A stretch of 12,419 bases of DNA from assembly GCA_023416175.1 (NCBI GenBank), contig JAEZIE010000109.1, positions 1 to 12,419 on the forward strand. Direction: 5' to 3'. The stretch is from Bacillota bacterium (GTDB lineage: Bacteria > Bacillota > Clostridia > Christensenellales > CAG-138). Below, in pieces: positions 5,946-12,419 of the stretch (the first letter of the stretch is position 1; each line of letters starts with the position of its first letter). The translations under genes and the position numbers were made by a program. The notes below the pieces were generated by a model. That model made no database searches, had not been told where the DNA came from, and saw only the letters and a list, made by a program, of their open reading frames with translations.

Positions 5946-6956
5946 TTGACGAATCCAAAGCTTGATACGTTTACCTGCACAAACCCGGAAGACTGTTACA
6001 AGGATGATAAAGACCTTCTCCAACGCATGATGGAAGGCATGATGGTCGTCAGGAAGTTTGAAGAAAAGGTGTTCGAACTCTTTAGCAAGGGCATGGTCCA
6101 CGGGACGACGCACCTTGGCATCGGGGAAGAAGCCACCGGTATCGGCACCGGCTATGCGTTGCATGACGACGACTATATGCTTGCCACCCACCGTGGCCAC
6201 GGCGAAGCAATCGGCAAAGGCTGCGACGTCAACCATATGATGGCGGAAATCCTCGCCAAGGAAACAGGGCTAAACCGTGGGCGCGGCGGTTCCATGCATA
6301 TCTGTGATTTTAATAAGGGCGTGCTTGGCGCAAACGGCATATTGGGCGCAAACGGCCCAATCGGATGCGGCGCGGCGCTTACTGCAAAGAAAAAAGGGCT
6401 GGACCGCGTATGTGTCGTATTCTTTGGAGACGGCGCTTCCAACGAAGGCGCGATCCACGAGGCCATGAACCTCGCTGCCGTATGGAGCCTGCCCGTGATG
6501 TTTGTTATGATTAACAACACCTACGGCATGTCCACGCCGCTTGATAAAGTCACTAAGGAGACGAATCTCTCTAAGCGCGCTGCGGGCTACGGCATGAAAG
6601 CCGTGGACTGTGATGGCAACAATGTGCTTGAAGTATACGATACCGTAAAGAAGGCCAGAGAATATATCGTCAAAAACGGGCCCATGCTCATTGTACAGCA
6701 TTCCTACCGCACCTCCGGCCACTCCAAGAGCGATGGCAACCTCTACCGCACCAAGGATGAAATCGGTTGGTGGAAGGAGCGCAACCCCATCCTCCGCTTT
6801 GAAAACTATCTCGTTGAAAACGAGATTTTTACAAAAGAACAAATCGATGAGATGGATAAGAAGACCACCGATCAAATCGAGGCTGCCGTACAGTTTGCTA
6901 TGAACAGCCCCTCGCCGGATCCGGCCAACGTGCTCGACGGCGTGTACGCGGATTGA
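5946..6956 (+). CDS. acoA: Thiamine-diphosphate dehydrogenase E1 component, alpha subunit (acetoin dehydrogenase type)
   Basis: A 336-residue E1 alpha subunit of a 2-oxo-acid/acetoin dehydrogenase complex. THRGHG (81-86) and GRGGSMH (112-118) are typical of the family. The thiamine-diphosphate and magnesium motif runs from GDGASNEG (161) to NN (190-191). With E1 beta it would decarboxylate or cleave the substrate and transfer the two-carbon unit to lipoyl-E2; acetoin is the best guess from sequence type and operon order. The frame opens at a GTG (5937), but that abuts the AAGGAA ribosome site. TTG 5946, nine bases after it, is the better start, and no ATG exists nearby. The gap to acoB is 21 bp. 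A pyruvate or branched-chain substrate cannot be fully excluded. Confidence 0.9.
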   Translation: MTNPKLDTFTCTNPEDCYKDDKDLLQRMMEGMMVVRKFEEKVFELFSKGMVHGTTHLGIGEEATGIGTGYALHDDDYMLATHRGHGEAIGKGCDVNHMMAEILAKETGLNRGRGGSMHICDFNKGVLGANGILGANGPIGCGAALTAKKKGLDRVCVVFFGDGASNEGAIHEAMNLAAVWSLPVMFVMINNTYGMSTPLDKVTKETNLSKRAAGYGMKAVDCDGNNVLEVYDTVKKAREYIVKNGPMLIVQHSYRTSGHSKSDGNLYRTKDEIGWWKERNPILRFENYLVENEIFTKEQIDEMDKKTTDQIEAAVQFAMNSPSPDPANVLDGVYAD

Positions 6957-6977
6957 CAGGGAGGGAGGAAACCAATT

Positions 6978-7961
6978 ATGGCTATGAAAGAAATTACCTA
7001 CGCTCTCGCCCTGAATGAGGCGATGAGTGAAGAGATGCGCCGGGACGAAAACGTCTTCTTTATGGGAGAGGATATCGGCGTATATGCGGGCGCCTTTGGC
7101 GTATCCAAGGGCATGTTACAGGAATTCGGCCCCGAGCGGATCATGGATACCCCCATTTCAGAAACCGCGTACATCGGTGCGGGCGTGGGCGCCGCCATTA
7201 CCGGCATGCGTCCCATCGTGGAGCTGATGTTCTCGGACTTCATGGCGGTCTGCTATGACCAGATTATCAACCAGGCCGCAAAAATGCGCTACATGTTTGG
7301 GGCAAAGGTCACGATGCCGCTTGTCATCCGCGCAGCACACGGCGGCGGTACGGGCGCCGCGGCGCAGCACAGCCAGTCCCTTGAGCAGATGTACTGCCAT
7401 GTACCCGGTTTGAAAGTGATCGTGCCCTCCACGCCGTATGACGCAAAAGGTCTCTTAAAGACCGCCATCCGCGACGACAACTGCTGCATATTCTTAGAGC
7501 CCAAACTGCTTTACCGCACCAAGGGCATGGTTCCCGAAGAGGAATACACCATTCCTCTGGGCGTGGCGGACATCAAGCGTGAGGGCCGTGATCTATCCAT
7601 CATCACCTACGGCCGTCAGGTTTTAATGGCGCTGGAAGTGGCTGAAAAGATCAAGGCGGAGACCGGCAAAGAGATCGAAGTGCTTGACCTTCGCACCCTT
7701 TCCCCGCTCGATACCGACGCCATCATTGCTACCGCAAAGAAAACCAAGAAGGTTGTGGTTGTACATGAAGCCACCGAATTTGGCGGCTTTGGCGGGGAAA
7801 TCGTGAGCACCATTGTGGACAGCGACGCGTTTTATTATCTCGATGCGCCCATCAAGCGGGTGGGCGGTATGTTCTGCCCCGTCCCCTTCAATCCTGAATT
7901 GGAAAAGCGCGTGCTTCCCGGCTCGGATAGGATCGAGGCGGCAGTTCGCGAGATCCTATAA
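6978..7961 (+). CDS. acoB: Thiamine-diphosphate dehydrogenase E1 component, beta subunit (acetoin dehydrogenase type)
   Basis: A 327-residue E1 beta subunit that pairs with AcoA to form the alpha2-beta2 thiamine-diphosphate enzyme. Family motifs are GEDIG (30-34), TPISE with the cofactor-activating Glu at 62, a DQIINQAAKMRYM helix near 94-106, and the HGGGTGAAAQHSQS loop near 121-134 carrying the active-site His131. The C-terminal transketolase domain contains LRTLSPLD and HEATEFGGFG. Length is normal. ATG 6978 follows GGGAGGGAGGAAACC; an in-frame ATG two codons later is possible. It lies 21 bp after acoA and 21 bp before acoC, so translation of the three is likely balanced. Confidence 0.93.
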   Translation: MAMKEITYALALNEAMSEEMRRDENVFFMGEDIGVYAGAFGVSKGMLQEFGPERIMDTPISETAYIGAGVGAAITGMRPIVELMFSDFMAVCYDQIINQAAKMRYMFGAKVTMPLVIRAAHGGGTGAAAQHSQSLEQMYCHVPGLKVIVPSTPYDAKGLLKTAIRDDNCCIFLEPKLLYRTKGMVPEEEYTIPLGVADIKREGRDLSIITYGRQVLMALEVAEKIKAETGKEIEVLDLRTLSPLDTDAIIATAKKTKKVVVVHEATEFGGFGGEIVSTIVDSDAFYYLDAPIKRVGGMFCPVPFNPELEKRVLPGSDRIEAAVREIL

Positions 7962-7982
7962 AAGCGAAGGAGGAGTATAGCT

Positions 7983-9257
7983 ATGGCGTTTGAAGTCATC
8001 ATGCCGAAAAACGGCATGGATATGAAAGAGGGCGTGCTGGTCAACTGGCTCAAACAAGTGGGCGACCGTGTGGAAAAAGACGATCCGCTTATTGAGATTG
8101 AGACCGATAAAATCACCATGGAGGAGCCCGCAGCTTACTCCGGCGTGCTGCTTGCCCAACTCGTCCCTGCGGGCACAACGGTTCCTGTGCTACAGACCAT
8201 CGGTTATATCGGCGAACCGGGCGAAAAAATCCCGGAGGCCGCTTCTTCCGCCGCTCCTTCTGCCGTTCCCGCTGAGAAAGCGGAGCCTTCCGCACAAGCA
8301 GCATCTGTTGCGCAAAAAGTTTCCGGCGAAGGCATCGCGGCTACACCTTATGCAAAGAAGCTCGCTTCCGACAACGGCATTGCACTTTCCTCTGTCGCGC
8401 CGTCGGGAAAGCATGGGGAAGTCGTGGGAGCGGACGTACAGGCCGTGCTTGCGACCCCGCTCGCCAAGCGCATCGCGGCTGACAAGGGCATCGATTTAAA
8501 GGCCATCACCGGCACCGGCGTCGGCGGGAAAATTACTAAGGAAGACGTGCTGCGCGTAGGCATTGTCGAAGCCGTGGGTGACGATACCGTTATCCGCATG
8601 ACCGGCATGCGCAAGGCTGTGGCCCGCAACATGGCGGAAGCCTCGCTCGTTCCCACCGTAACCGAAAGCACGGAAGCTGACGTCACTAAGCTGCTGGAGC
8701 TTCGCGCTTCCATCAACGAAGGCCGCGAAGAAAAGATCAGCATCAACGATATCGTATTAAAAGCCGTCGCCAAGGCGCTTTCCCGGCATAAAGGCCTTCT
8801 GGTCAGCATGGGCGAAGCGGATACCATCATCCAGCATAGTCATGTGAACTTGGGTATGGCGGTGGCGCTGGACGAAGGGCTGATTGTCCCCGTTATCGAG
8901 GATGCGGATCAGCTGAGTCTGGAAGCGCTGGCCCTTAAGGCGAAGGATCTTGCCGCCCGCGCGCGCAGCGGCAAACTGCAGCAGAGCGAATACACCGGTT
9001 CCACATTCAGCGTGTCCAACGTCGGCATGTACGGCATCACGTCCTTTACGCCCATCATCAACCTGCCCAACGCGGCAATATTGGGCGTATGCGGCATCAA
9101 GGATGAGCTGGTTCTCAAAAACGGCCAGGTCGCTGTGGCAAAGAGAATGGGGCTCTCCCTGACGTTCGACCACCGGCTGGTGGACGGCGTGCCGCCCGCG
9201 CAGTTCCTGGTGACACTGCGCAAGCTTCTGGAAAATCCAATCGAAGTCATTTTATAA
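7983..9257 (+). CDS. acoC: Dihydrolipoamide acetyltransferase (E2) with one lipoyl and two E3-binding domains
   Basis: A 424-residue E2 core of the complex. Residues 1-77 are a lipoyl domain with the attachment lysine K43 in EIETDKITME. An Ala/Pro/Ser-rich linker (about 85-115) follows. Then come two similar E3-binding domains in tandem: about 118-156 (ATPYAKKLASDNGI) and 156-192 (ATPLAKRIAADKGI, ending in GVGGKITKEDV). The rest is the acyltransferase domain, ending in FDHRLVDG with catalytic H397. It takes the acetyl group from E1 and hands it to CoA. Most E2 proteins have a single E3-binding domain, so the pair is noteworthy. ATG 7983 follows AAGGAGGAG. No lipoate ligase gene is nearby, so lipoylation must be supplied from elsewhere. 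Confidence 0.93.
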   Translation: MAFEVIMPKNGMDMKEGVLVNWLKQVGDRVEKDDPLIEIETDKITMEEPAAYSGVLLAQLVPAGTTVPVLQTIGYIGEPGEKIPEAASSAAPSAVPAEKAEPSAQAASVAQKVSGEGIAATPYAKKLASDNGIALSSVAPSGKHGEVVGADVQAVLATPLAKRIAADKGIDLKAITGTGVGGKITKEDVLRVGIVEAVGDDTVIRMTGMRKAVARNMAEASLVPTVTESTEADVTKLLELRASINEGREEKISINDIVLKAVAKALSRHKGLLVSMGEADTIIQHSHVNLGMAVALDEGLIVPVIEDADQLSLEALALKAKDLAARARSGKLQQSEYTGSTFSVSNVGMYGITSFTPIINLPNAAILGVCGIKDELVLKNGQVAVAKRMGLSLTFDHRLVDGVPPAQFLVTLRKLLENPIEVIL

Positions 9258-9268
9258 TACATGGATGG

Positions 9269-9304
9269 GGGCAGGGGTAAAGGTTGTTTTCTCCTGCCCT
9301 TTTT
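9269..9304 (+). terminator. Terminator-like hairpin between acoC and acoL
   Basis: GGGCAGGGG (9269-9277) pairs with CTCCTGCCC (9291-9299), nine pairs with one G-U and a 13-nt loop, followed by TTTTT (9300-9304). It starts 12 bp after the acoC stop and ends 15 bp before the acoL ribosome site. No promoter is evident between it and acoL, so it probably works as a partial terminator or 3'-end stabiliser rather than a full stop. Confidence 0.65.
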
Positions 9305-9329
9305 GCATAGGCAAAAAGAAAGGATCCTT

Positions 9330-10718
9330 ATGGCAAACGCAATCTATGATGTGGCGGTAATCGGCGGCGGCCCTGCGGGTTATGTCGCAGCAATCCGGGC
9401 AGCGCAGCTTGGCGCAAAAGTAGTGTTATTTGAAAAGGATATTGTGGGCGGCACCTGCCTCAACCGCGGCTGCATTCCCACCAAGACCTATATCAAGACT
9501 GCCGAAAGTATCGAGACCATCCGGCATGCGGGCGCACGTGGCATCAAGGTGGACGCAAACTCCCTTGCGGTGGATATGCCCGCCGTCGTCAAATATAAGG
9601 ACGGCGTGGTCAAGAAGCTGACCGACGGCGTTGCATCCCTCATCCGCAGCAATAAAATCGACTCCGTCAAAGGCGAGGCCAAACTGGAGGACGAAACGCA
9701 TATTTCCTGCAACGGCCAGATATATGAGGCAAGGGATACCATACTTTGCGGCGGCTCGGTGGCGGGCGTCATCCCCATCCCGGGCGTGGAGCAGAAGAAC
9801 GTCATCACATCGGACGATATTTTAAATCTTACCGAAGTACCCAAGCGCCTTGCCATCATCGGCGGCGGCATCATCGGCTGCGAAATCGCGGTTGCGTTTG
9901 CTGCGTTTGGCAGCAAGGTTACAATCGTGGAGGCGCTTGACAAAGTAGCTGCCACATTGGACGGCGAGGTTTCTTCCGCCGTTGCAAAATCGCTAAAGGC
10001 CGCGGGGGTAACCATACTCACCGGTGCGAAGGTAGAAAAGATCGATCAAAACGGGGAACTTCCCGTACTTGTCGTCAGCGGCAAGGAGCCCATCGAGGCG
10101 GATAAAGTGCTCCTTTCCATCGGACGCTTTGCGGATCTATCCTGCCTAGGCAAGCTGAAGGACAAAATCAAGCTTGAGCGCAACAAGGTTGTCACCGACG
10201 ATTATATGCGCACCAACATCCCCAATATTTACGCCGCAGGCGATCTCGTGTTTGGCCGTGCCATGCTTGCGCATGCCGCTTTTAAAATGGGAGAGGTTGC
10301 AGCCGCGAATGCTTTAGGGCATAATGAAAGAGTAAACCTAAACTATGTACCCGGTTGTCTATATACGCTTCCCGAAGCCGCGTCCGTCGGCCTTACGGAG
10401 GAGCAGGCAAAAGAGAAGTACGACGTCGCGGTGGGCAAGTTCTTCTTTGCCGCGAATGGCAGGGCGATCGCTTCGGGCGAGACGGAAGGCTTTGTCAAGG
10501 TGCTTGTGGATAAGCAGTATGGCGAAATCCTGGGCGTTCACATGGTAGGGGGCCTGGCTACGGAAATGATCACCGAGGCTGCTGCGCTCATGGCCATGGA
10601 AATTACAGCCGAAGAGGTAGCCAACATCGTCCATCCGCACCCCACGTTTTCAGAAGCGTTTTTAGAAGCGGTTACGGACGCTTTGGGCAGGTGCATCCAT
10701 TTACCAGCGAAAAGGTAG
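9330..10718 (+). CDS. acoL: Dihydrolipoamide dehydrogenase (E3)
   Basis: A 462-residue FAD flavoprotein that reoxidises the dihydrolipoyl group of E2 and makes NADH. Seen in order: FAD-binding GGGPAGYVAA (12-21); the redox disulfide in GGTCLNRGCIPTK (C43 and C48); the NAD-binding IIGGGIIGCE; the second FAD motif IYAAGDL; and the C-terminal HPHPTFSE with the catalytic H437-E442 pair. There is no N-terminal lipoyl domain, unlike some acetoin-operon E3 proteins. The open frame extends 23 codons upstream, across a terminator-like hairpin, but ATG 9330 is the start because AAAGGA lies five bases ahead. The regulator gene begins 38 bp after the stop. It could serve other complexes in the cell too. 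Confidence 0.93.
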   Translation: MANAIYDVAVIGGGPAGYVAAIRAAQLGAKVVLFEKDIVGGTCLNRGCIPTKTYIKTAESIETIRHAGARGIKVDANSLAVDMPAVVKYKDGVVKKLTDGVASLIRSNKIDSVKGEAKLEDETHISCNGQIYEARDTILCGGSVAGVIPIPGVEQKNVITSDDILNLTEVPKRLAIIGGGIIGCEIAVAFAAFGSKVTIVEALDKVAATLDGEVSSAVAKSLKAAGVTILTGAKVEKIDQNGELPVLVVSGKEPIEADKVLLSIGRFADLSCLGKLKDKIKLERNKVVTDDYMRTNIPNIYAAGDLVFGRAMLAHAAFKMGEVAAANALGHNERVNLNYVPGCLYTLPEAASVGLTEEQAKEKYDVAVGKFFFAANGRAIASGETEGFVKVLVDKQYGEILGVHMVGGLATEMITEAAALMAMEITAEEVANIVHPHPTFSEAFLEAVTDALGRCIHLPAKR

Positions 10719-10756
10719 TAGAAACAATCATACAAAGGAACAGGCGGTGAGGTCAT

Positions 10757-11710
10757 ATGTCGATCAGCTCCGACCAACGGTATGCGCTCAAGCTGAAGGC
10801 TGCGTATTACCTCTATGAGAAGGACTATACGCAGGTCCAGGTGGCCGAGATGCTGGGGATTTCCCGTGTGACGCTGGGCAGGCTCATACAGGAGGCCAAG
10901 GCGGAAGGCATTATCCGCATTGAAATTGTGGATATCCGCAACACCTCATTCAACACGTCGCTGGAATCAGAGGTCAAGGAGCAATTTAAGCTGCTGGACG
11001 TCAGAGTGGTGGACTGCCCGGACGACGACCCCAAGGAACTGATGAAACGTCTGGGGCGCGCGGGTGCAAACCTATTTGAACAGTATGTGCGCAGCAATAT
11101 GAAGATCGGCTGCGCGTGGGGACGGACGCTTGAAATCCTTGTAGACAGCCTGGCGGAAAACAAGCATGTAATCAATCTGGAAATCGTCACGCTTTTAGGG
11201 GGGGCTGGCATCTCCTTCTCTGAAATGCAGCCCAACATTATGGCACAGAAGCTGCTGGATAAATACAGTGGGCGCGGCTATGTCATAAACGCCCCTTGTT
11301 TCTGCCGTACGGTGGAATTAAAGGACGCCCTGATGGCTGAGCCACATATTCAGGATGTATTGAACCGCGCGACAGCAATGGACGTCTGCCTCATTGGCAT
11401 AGGCGGCATGCCGGAGATCGGCGGCAACGGCCTGTACGAGGCGGAAGCCGTCAAAGAGCTAATAGAAAAAGGCGCGGTAGGGGATGTATGTGCCAATTAC
11501 TTCAATCGGGACGGCGAAATCTGCAATACGAGTATCGCCCGCCGGACCATTAGCATTGATCCCAACATCCTCAGGGACATCAAGCGGGTCATCGCGGTGG
11601 CTGGGGGCAGGAACAAGGGCGATTCGGTTTTAGGCGCTTTGCGTGGGGGATATGTGAATACGCTGGTCACAGATGTGAAAACGGCGAAATACATTTTGAA
11701 AAACGCATAG
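10757..11710 (+). CDS. SorC/DeoR-type sugar-binding transcriptional regulator
   Basis: A 317-residue regulator of the SorC family (like CggR, DeoR of Bacillus and SorC). The N-terminal helix-turn-helix is clear: YTQVQVAEMLGISRVTLGRLIQEAKAEGI in outline, residues 24-52. The remainder is the sugar-binding effector domain with the conserved GCAWGRTL strand-loop near 118-125, a GIGGMPEIGG loop near 215-224, and the closing VIAVAGGRNK segment. Members normally sense phosphorylated sugars and act as tetramers. ATG 10757 follows GGCGGTGAGGT. It is the last gene of the aco operon with no promoter of its own in the 38-bp gap, and a terminator follows, so it likely controls this operon. The effector is unknown. 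Confidence 0.88.
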   Translation: MSISSDQRYALKLKAAYYLYEKDYTQVQVAEMLGISRVTLGRLIQEAKAEGIIRIEIVDIRNTSFNTSLESEVKEQFKLLDVRVVDCPDDDPKELMKRLGRAGANLFEQYVRSNMKIGCAWGRTLEILVDSLAENKHVINLEIVTLLGGAGISFSEMQPNIMAQKLLDKYSGRGYVINAPCFCRTVELKDALMAEPHIQDVLNRATAMDVCLIGIGGMPEIGGNGLYEAEAVKELIEKGAVGDVCANYFNRDGEICNTSIARRTISIDPNILRDIKRVIAVAGGRNKGDSVLGALRGGYVNTLVTDVKTAKYILKNA

Positions 11711-11734
11711 CTCATAGCTTGCGGCATCAGTTTC

Positions 11735-11767
11735 GGGTCCAGGGCAAACATGCCCCGGGCCCTTTTT
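11735..11767 (+). terminator. Rho-independent terminator ending the aco operon
   Basis: GGGTCCAGGGC (11735-11745) pairs with GCCCCGGGCCC (11752-11762) around a 6-nt loop, with one G-U and one A-C mismatch, followed by TTTTT (11763-11767). It lies 24 bp after the regulator stop. Confidence 0.82.
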
Positions 11768-11907
11768 GGTATCTTCAGGCGCCGCCGAGGTGGGCATCCA
11801 GGCTTGTTGACGTGGGAATTTTAATCCAATTTTCATCTGTTTTGCATTTCTCTACAGGATTTCTCTGCTATGCTCAAAAAGAATTAAAAAGAGGGCGGTA
11901 GAGCGTT

Positions 11908-12147
11908 GTGATAGGATTATTCGGGCTTGCATTGGTGTTGTTTTTGGTGATTGGACCGGTTTGGCTGGTCTTTAAGCTTGTGTTCTTCGCTATGACGTCA
12001 GTTTTTCGGGTGGCCTTTTGGGTGGTACAGGGCGTGATATTTCTGGTGTGCTCTATATTTAGCGGCGGGCTGATTGCTTTTTTGGGCATCTTCTTTCTGC
12101 TCAATATTCTCGCCTTGCCCATCATTTTCCTCTGTTCCAAAAGATGA
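11908..12147 (+). CDS. Small, very hydrophobic membrane protein
   Basis: A 79-residue protein made almost entirely of membrane-spanning sequence. Residues about 3-28, 33-54 and 56-75 are three hydrophobic stretches separated by a single Arg (34) and a Ser-Gly-Gly turn (52-54). It ends in a basic SKR, which suggests two or three helices. I do not recognise a family. It starts with GTG; GAGGGCGG lies about nine bases ahead. No clear promoter is seen in the 140 bp upstream (an isolated TTGACG at about 11808 lacks a good -10). A strong hairpin follows 13 bp after the stop. The ribosome site and terminator support it as a real single-gene unit, but membrane-like composition alone can mislead. Confidence 0.6.
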   Translation: MIGLFGLALVLFLVIGPVWLVFKLVFFAMTSVFRVAFWVVQGVIFLVCSIFSGGLIAFLGIFFLLNILALPIIFLCSKR

Positions 12148-12159
12148 TTTGCCAGGATT

Positions 12160-12214
12160 AAGCGTAAGAGAGCGCATCACGAAAGTGATGCGCTCTCTTA
12201 CGCTTGTTTCTTTT
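12160..12214 (+). terminator. Perfect 21-bp GAAA-loop hairpin, terminator
   Basis: Positions 12160-12180 and 12185-12205 are exact complements, 21 bp, closed by a GAAA tetraloop, and GTTTCTTTT follows. It ends the small membrane-protein gene. The convergent kinase gene stops at 12213, so the same stem also lies just beyond that gene's end, but there is no T-run on that strand. Confidence 0.8.
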
Positions 12215-12419
12215 AAAGCTTTGCGCCTGCCGCATCGCTGCAATAGGGCAGCACCAGGACGACGCGCGTACCGATCTCTTTGCGGCTAAGCAGCTCTACA
12301 TGGCCGCCATGGCGGTCCACAATCCACTTGGCGATGGACAGACCCAACCCGGTTCCGCCCGTTTTACGGGCGCGGGACTGATCCGACCGGAAGAAACGGT
12401 CAAAGACATGGGGGAGATC
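12213..12419 (-). CDS. Sensor histidine kinase, C-terminal part (cut by the window edge)
   Basis: The last 68 codons of a two-component sensor kinase, reading in from the window edge with no start codon inside. It is the C-terminal ATP-binding (HATPase) domain. The F-box VFDRFFRSD lies at the start, then the G2-box TGGTGLGLSIAKWIVDRHGG and a terminal strand region GTRVVLVLP, with a short tail to TAA at 12213. This matches the standard end of HisKA-type kinases such as PhoR or BaeS. The sensor and dimerisation domains lie outside the window, and any response regulator would be expected further right. It is transcribed toward the small membrane-protein gene. The family is certain; the signal is unknown. 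Confidence 0.93.
   Translation of the reverse strand, partial: DLPHVFDRFFRSDQSRARKTGGTGLGLSIAKWIVDRHGGHVELLSRKEIGTRVVLVLPYCSDAAGAKL

Noticed and set aside
9261..9329. Upstream extension of AcoL by 23 residues
   Set aside because: The extension crosses the terminator-like hairpin and lacks a ribosome site, while ATG 9330 has one and begins at the normal family N-terminus.
12074..12289. 71-codon plus-strand frame at the right end
   Set aside because: It runs through the perfect hairpin and antisense to the histidine kinase, so it is a shadow frame.

Overview
The window reads as a piece of chromosome from an anaerobic, low-to-mid GC Firmicute of the class Clostridia, probably a gut-type lineage. 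The reasons are strong AGGAGG-type ribosome sites, TTGACA/TATAAT-like sigma-A promoters, U-tailed hairpin terminators, a PTS enzyme I next to a sugar-phosphate aldolase, and an acetoin-dehydrogenase-type operon. The genus cannot be named from the sequence alone. I see no tRNA, rRNA, CRISPR array, insertion sequence or phage gene.

Layout. Positions 1-452 hold no convincing gene. They contain an unusual chain of short perfect hairpins (51-327), then a leader and possible promoter. Positions 453-1427 encode two small plus-strand proteins: a DUF1801 (frataxin-like YdhG fold) protein carrying an extra N-terminal helix-hairpin-helix, and a PhnB-type VOC protein. They end at a bidirectional terminator shared with a minus-strand operon (2740 to 1625), in which a MarR repressor precedes a nitroreductase. 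That operon's promoter contains a perfect MarR-style palindrome. Divergent from it, a strong promoter at 2822-2850 drives a class II aldolase with L-ribulose-5-phosphate 4-epimerase-like residues (2976-3650), followed by PTS enzyme I (3836-5557). No intact HPr gene is present, but a 40-codon frame just after enzyme I looks like the C-terminal end of an HPr, probably a relic.

Two successive terminators (5702-5763 and 5808-5835) insulate the main operon. A near-consensus promoter (5861-5889) then drives acoA, acoB, acoC and acoL, followed by a SorC/DeoR-like sugar-binding regulator (10757-11710). E1 alpha plus E1 beta (thiamine diphosphate), E2 (lipoyl) and E3 (FAD) form one 2-oxo-acid-dehydrogenase-type complex. 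The best guess is acetoin cleavage to acetaldehyde and acetyl-CoA with NADH formation. Three details stand out: E2 appears to have two tandem E3-binding domains, a terminator-like hairpin lies between the E2 and E3 genes, and the operon carries a SorC-type regulator rather than the sigma-54/AcoR pattern.

The right end holds a 79-residue very hydrophobic membrane protein, a 21-bp perfect GAAA-loop hairpin, and the last 68 codons of a minus-strand sensor histidine kinase cut by the window edge. No wholly new system is evident. The points most worth checking are the hairpin array at the left end, the HPr relic, and the doubled E3-binding domain together with the intra-operon terminator.
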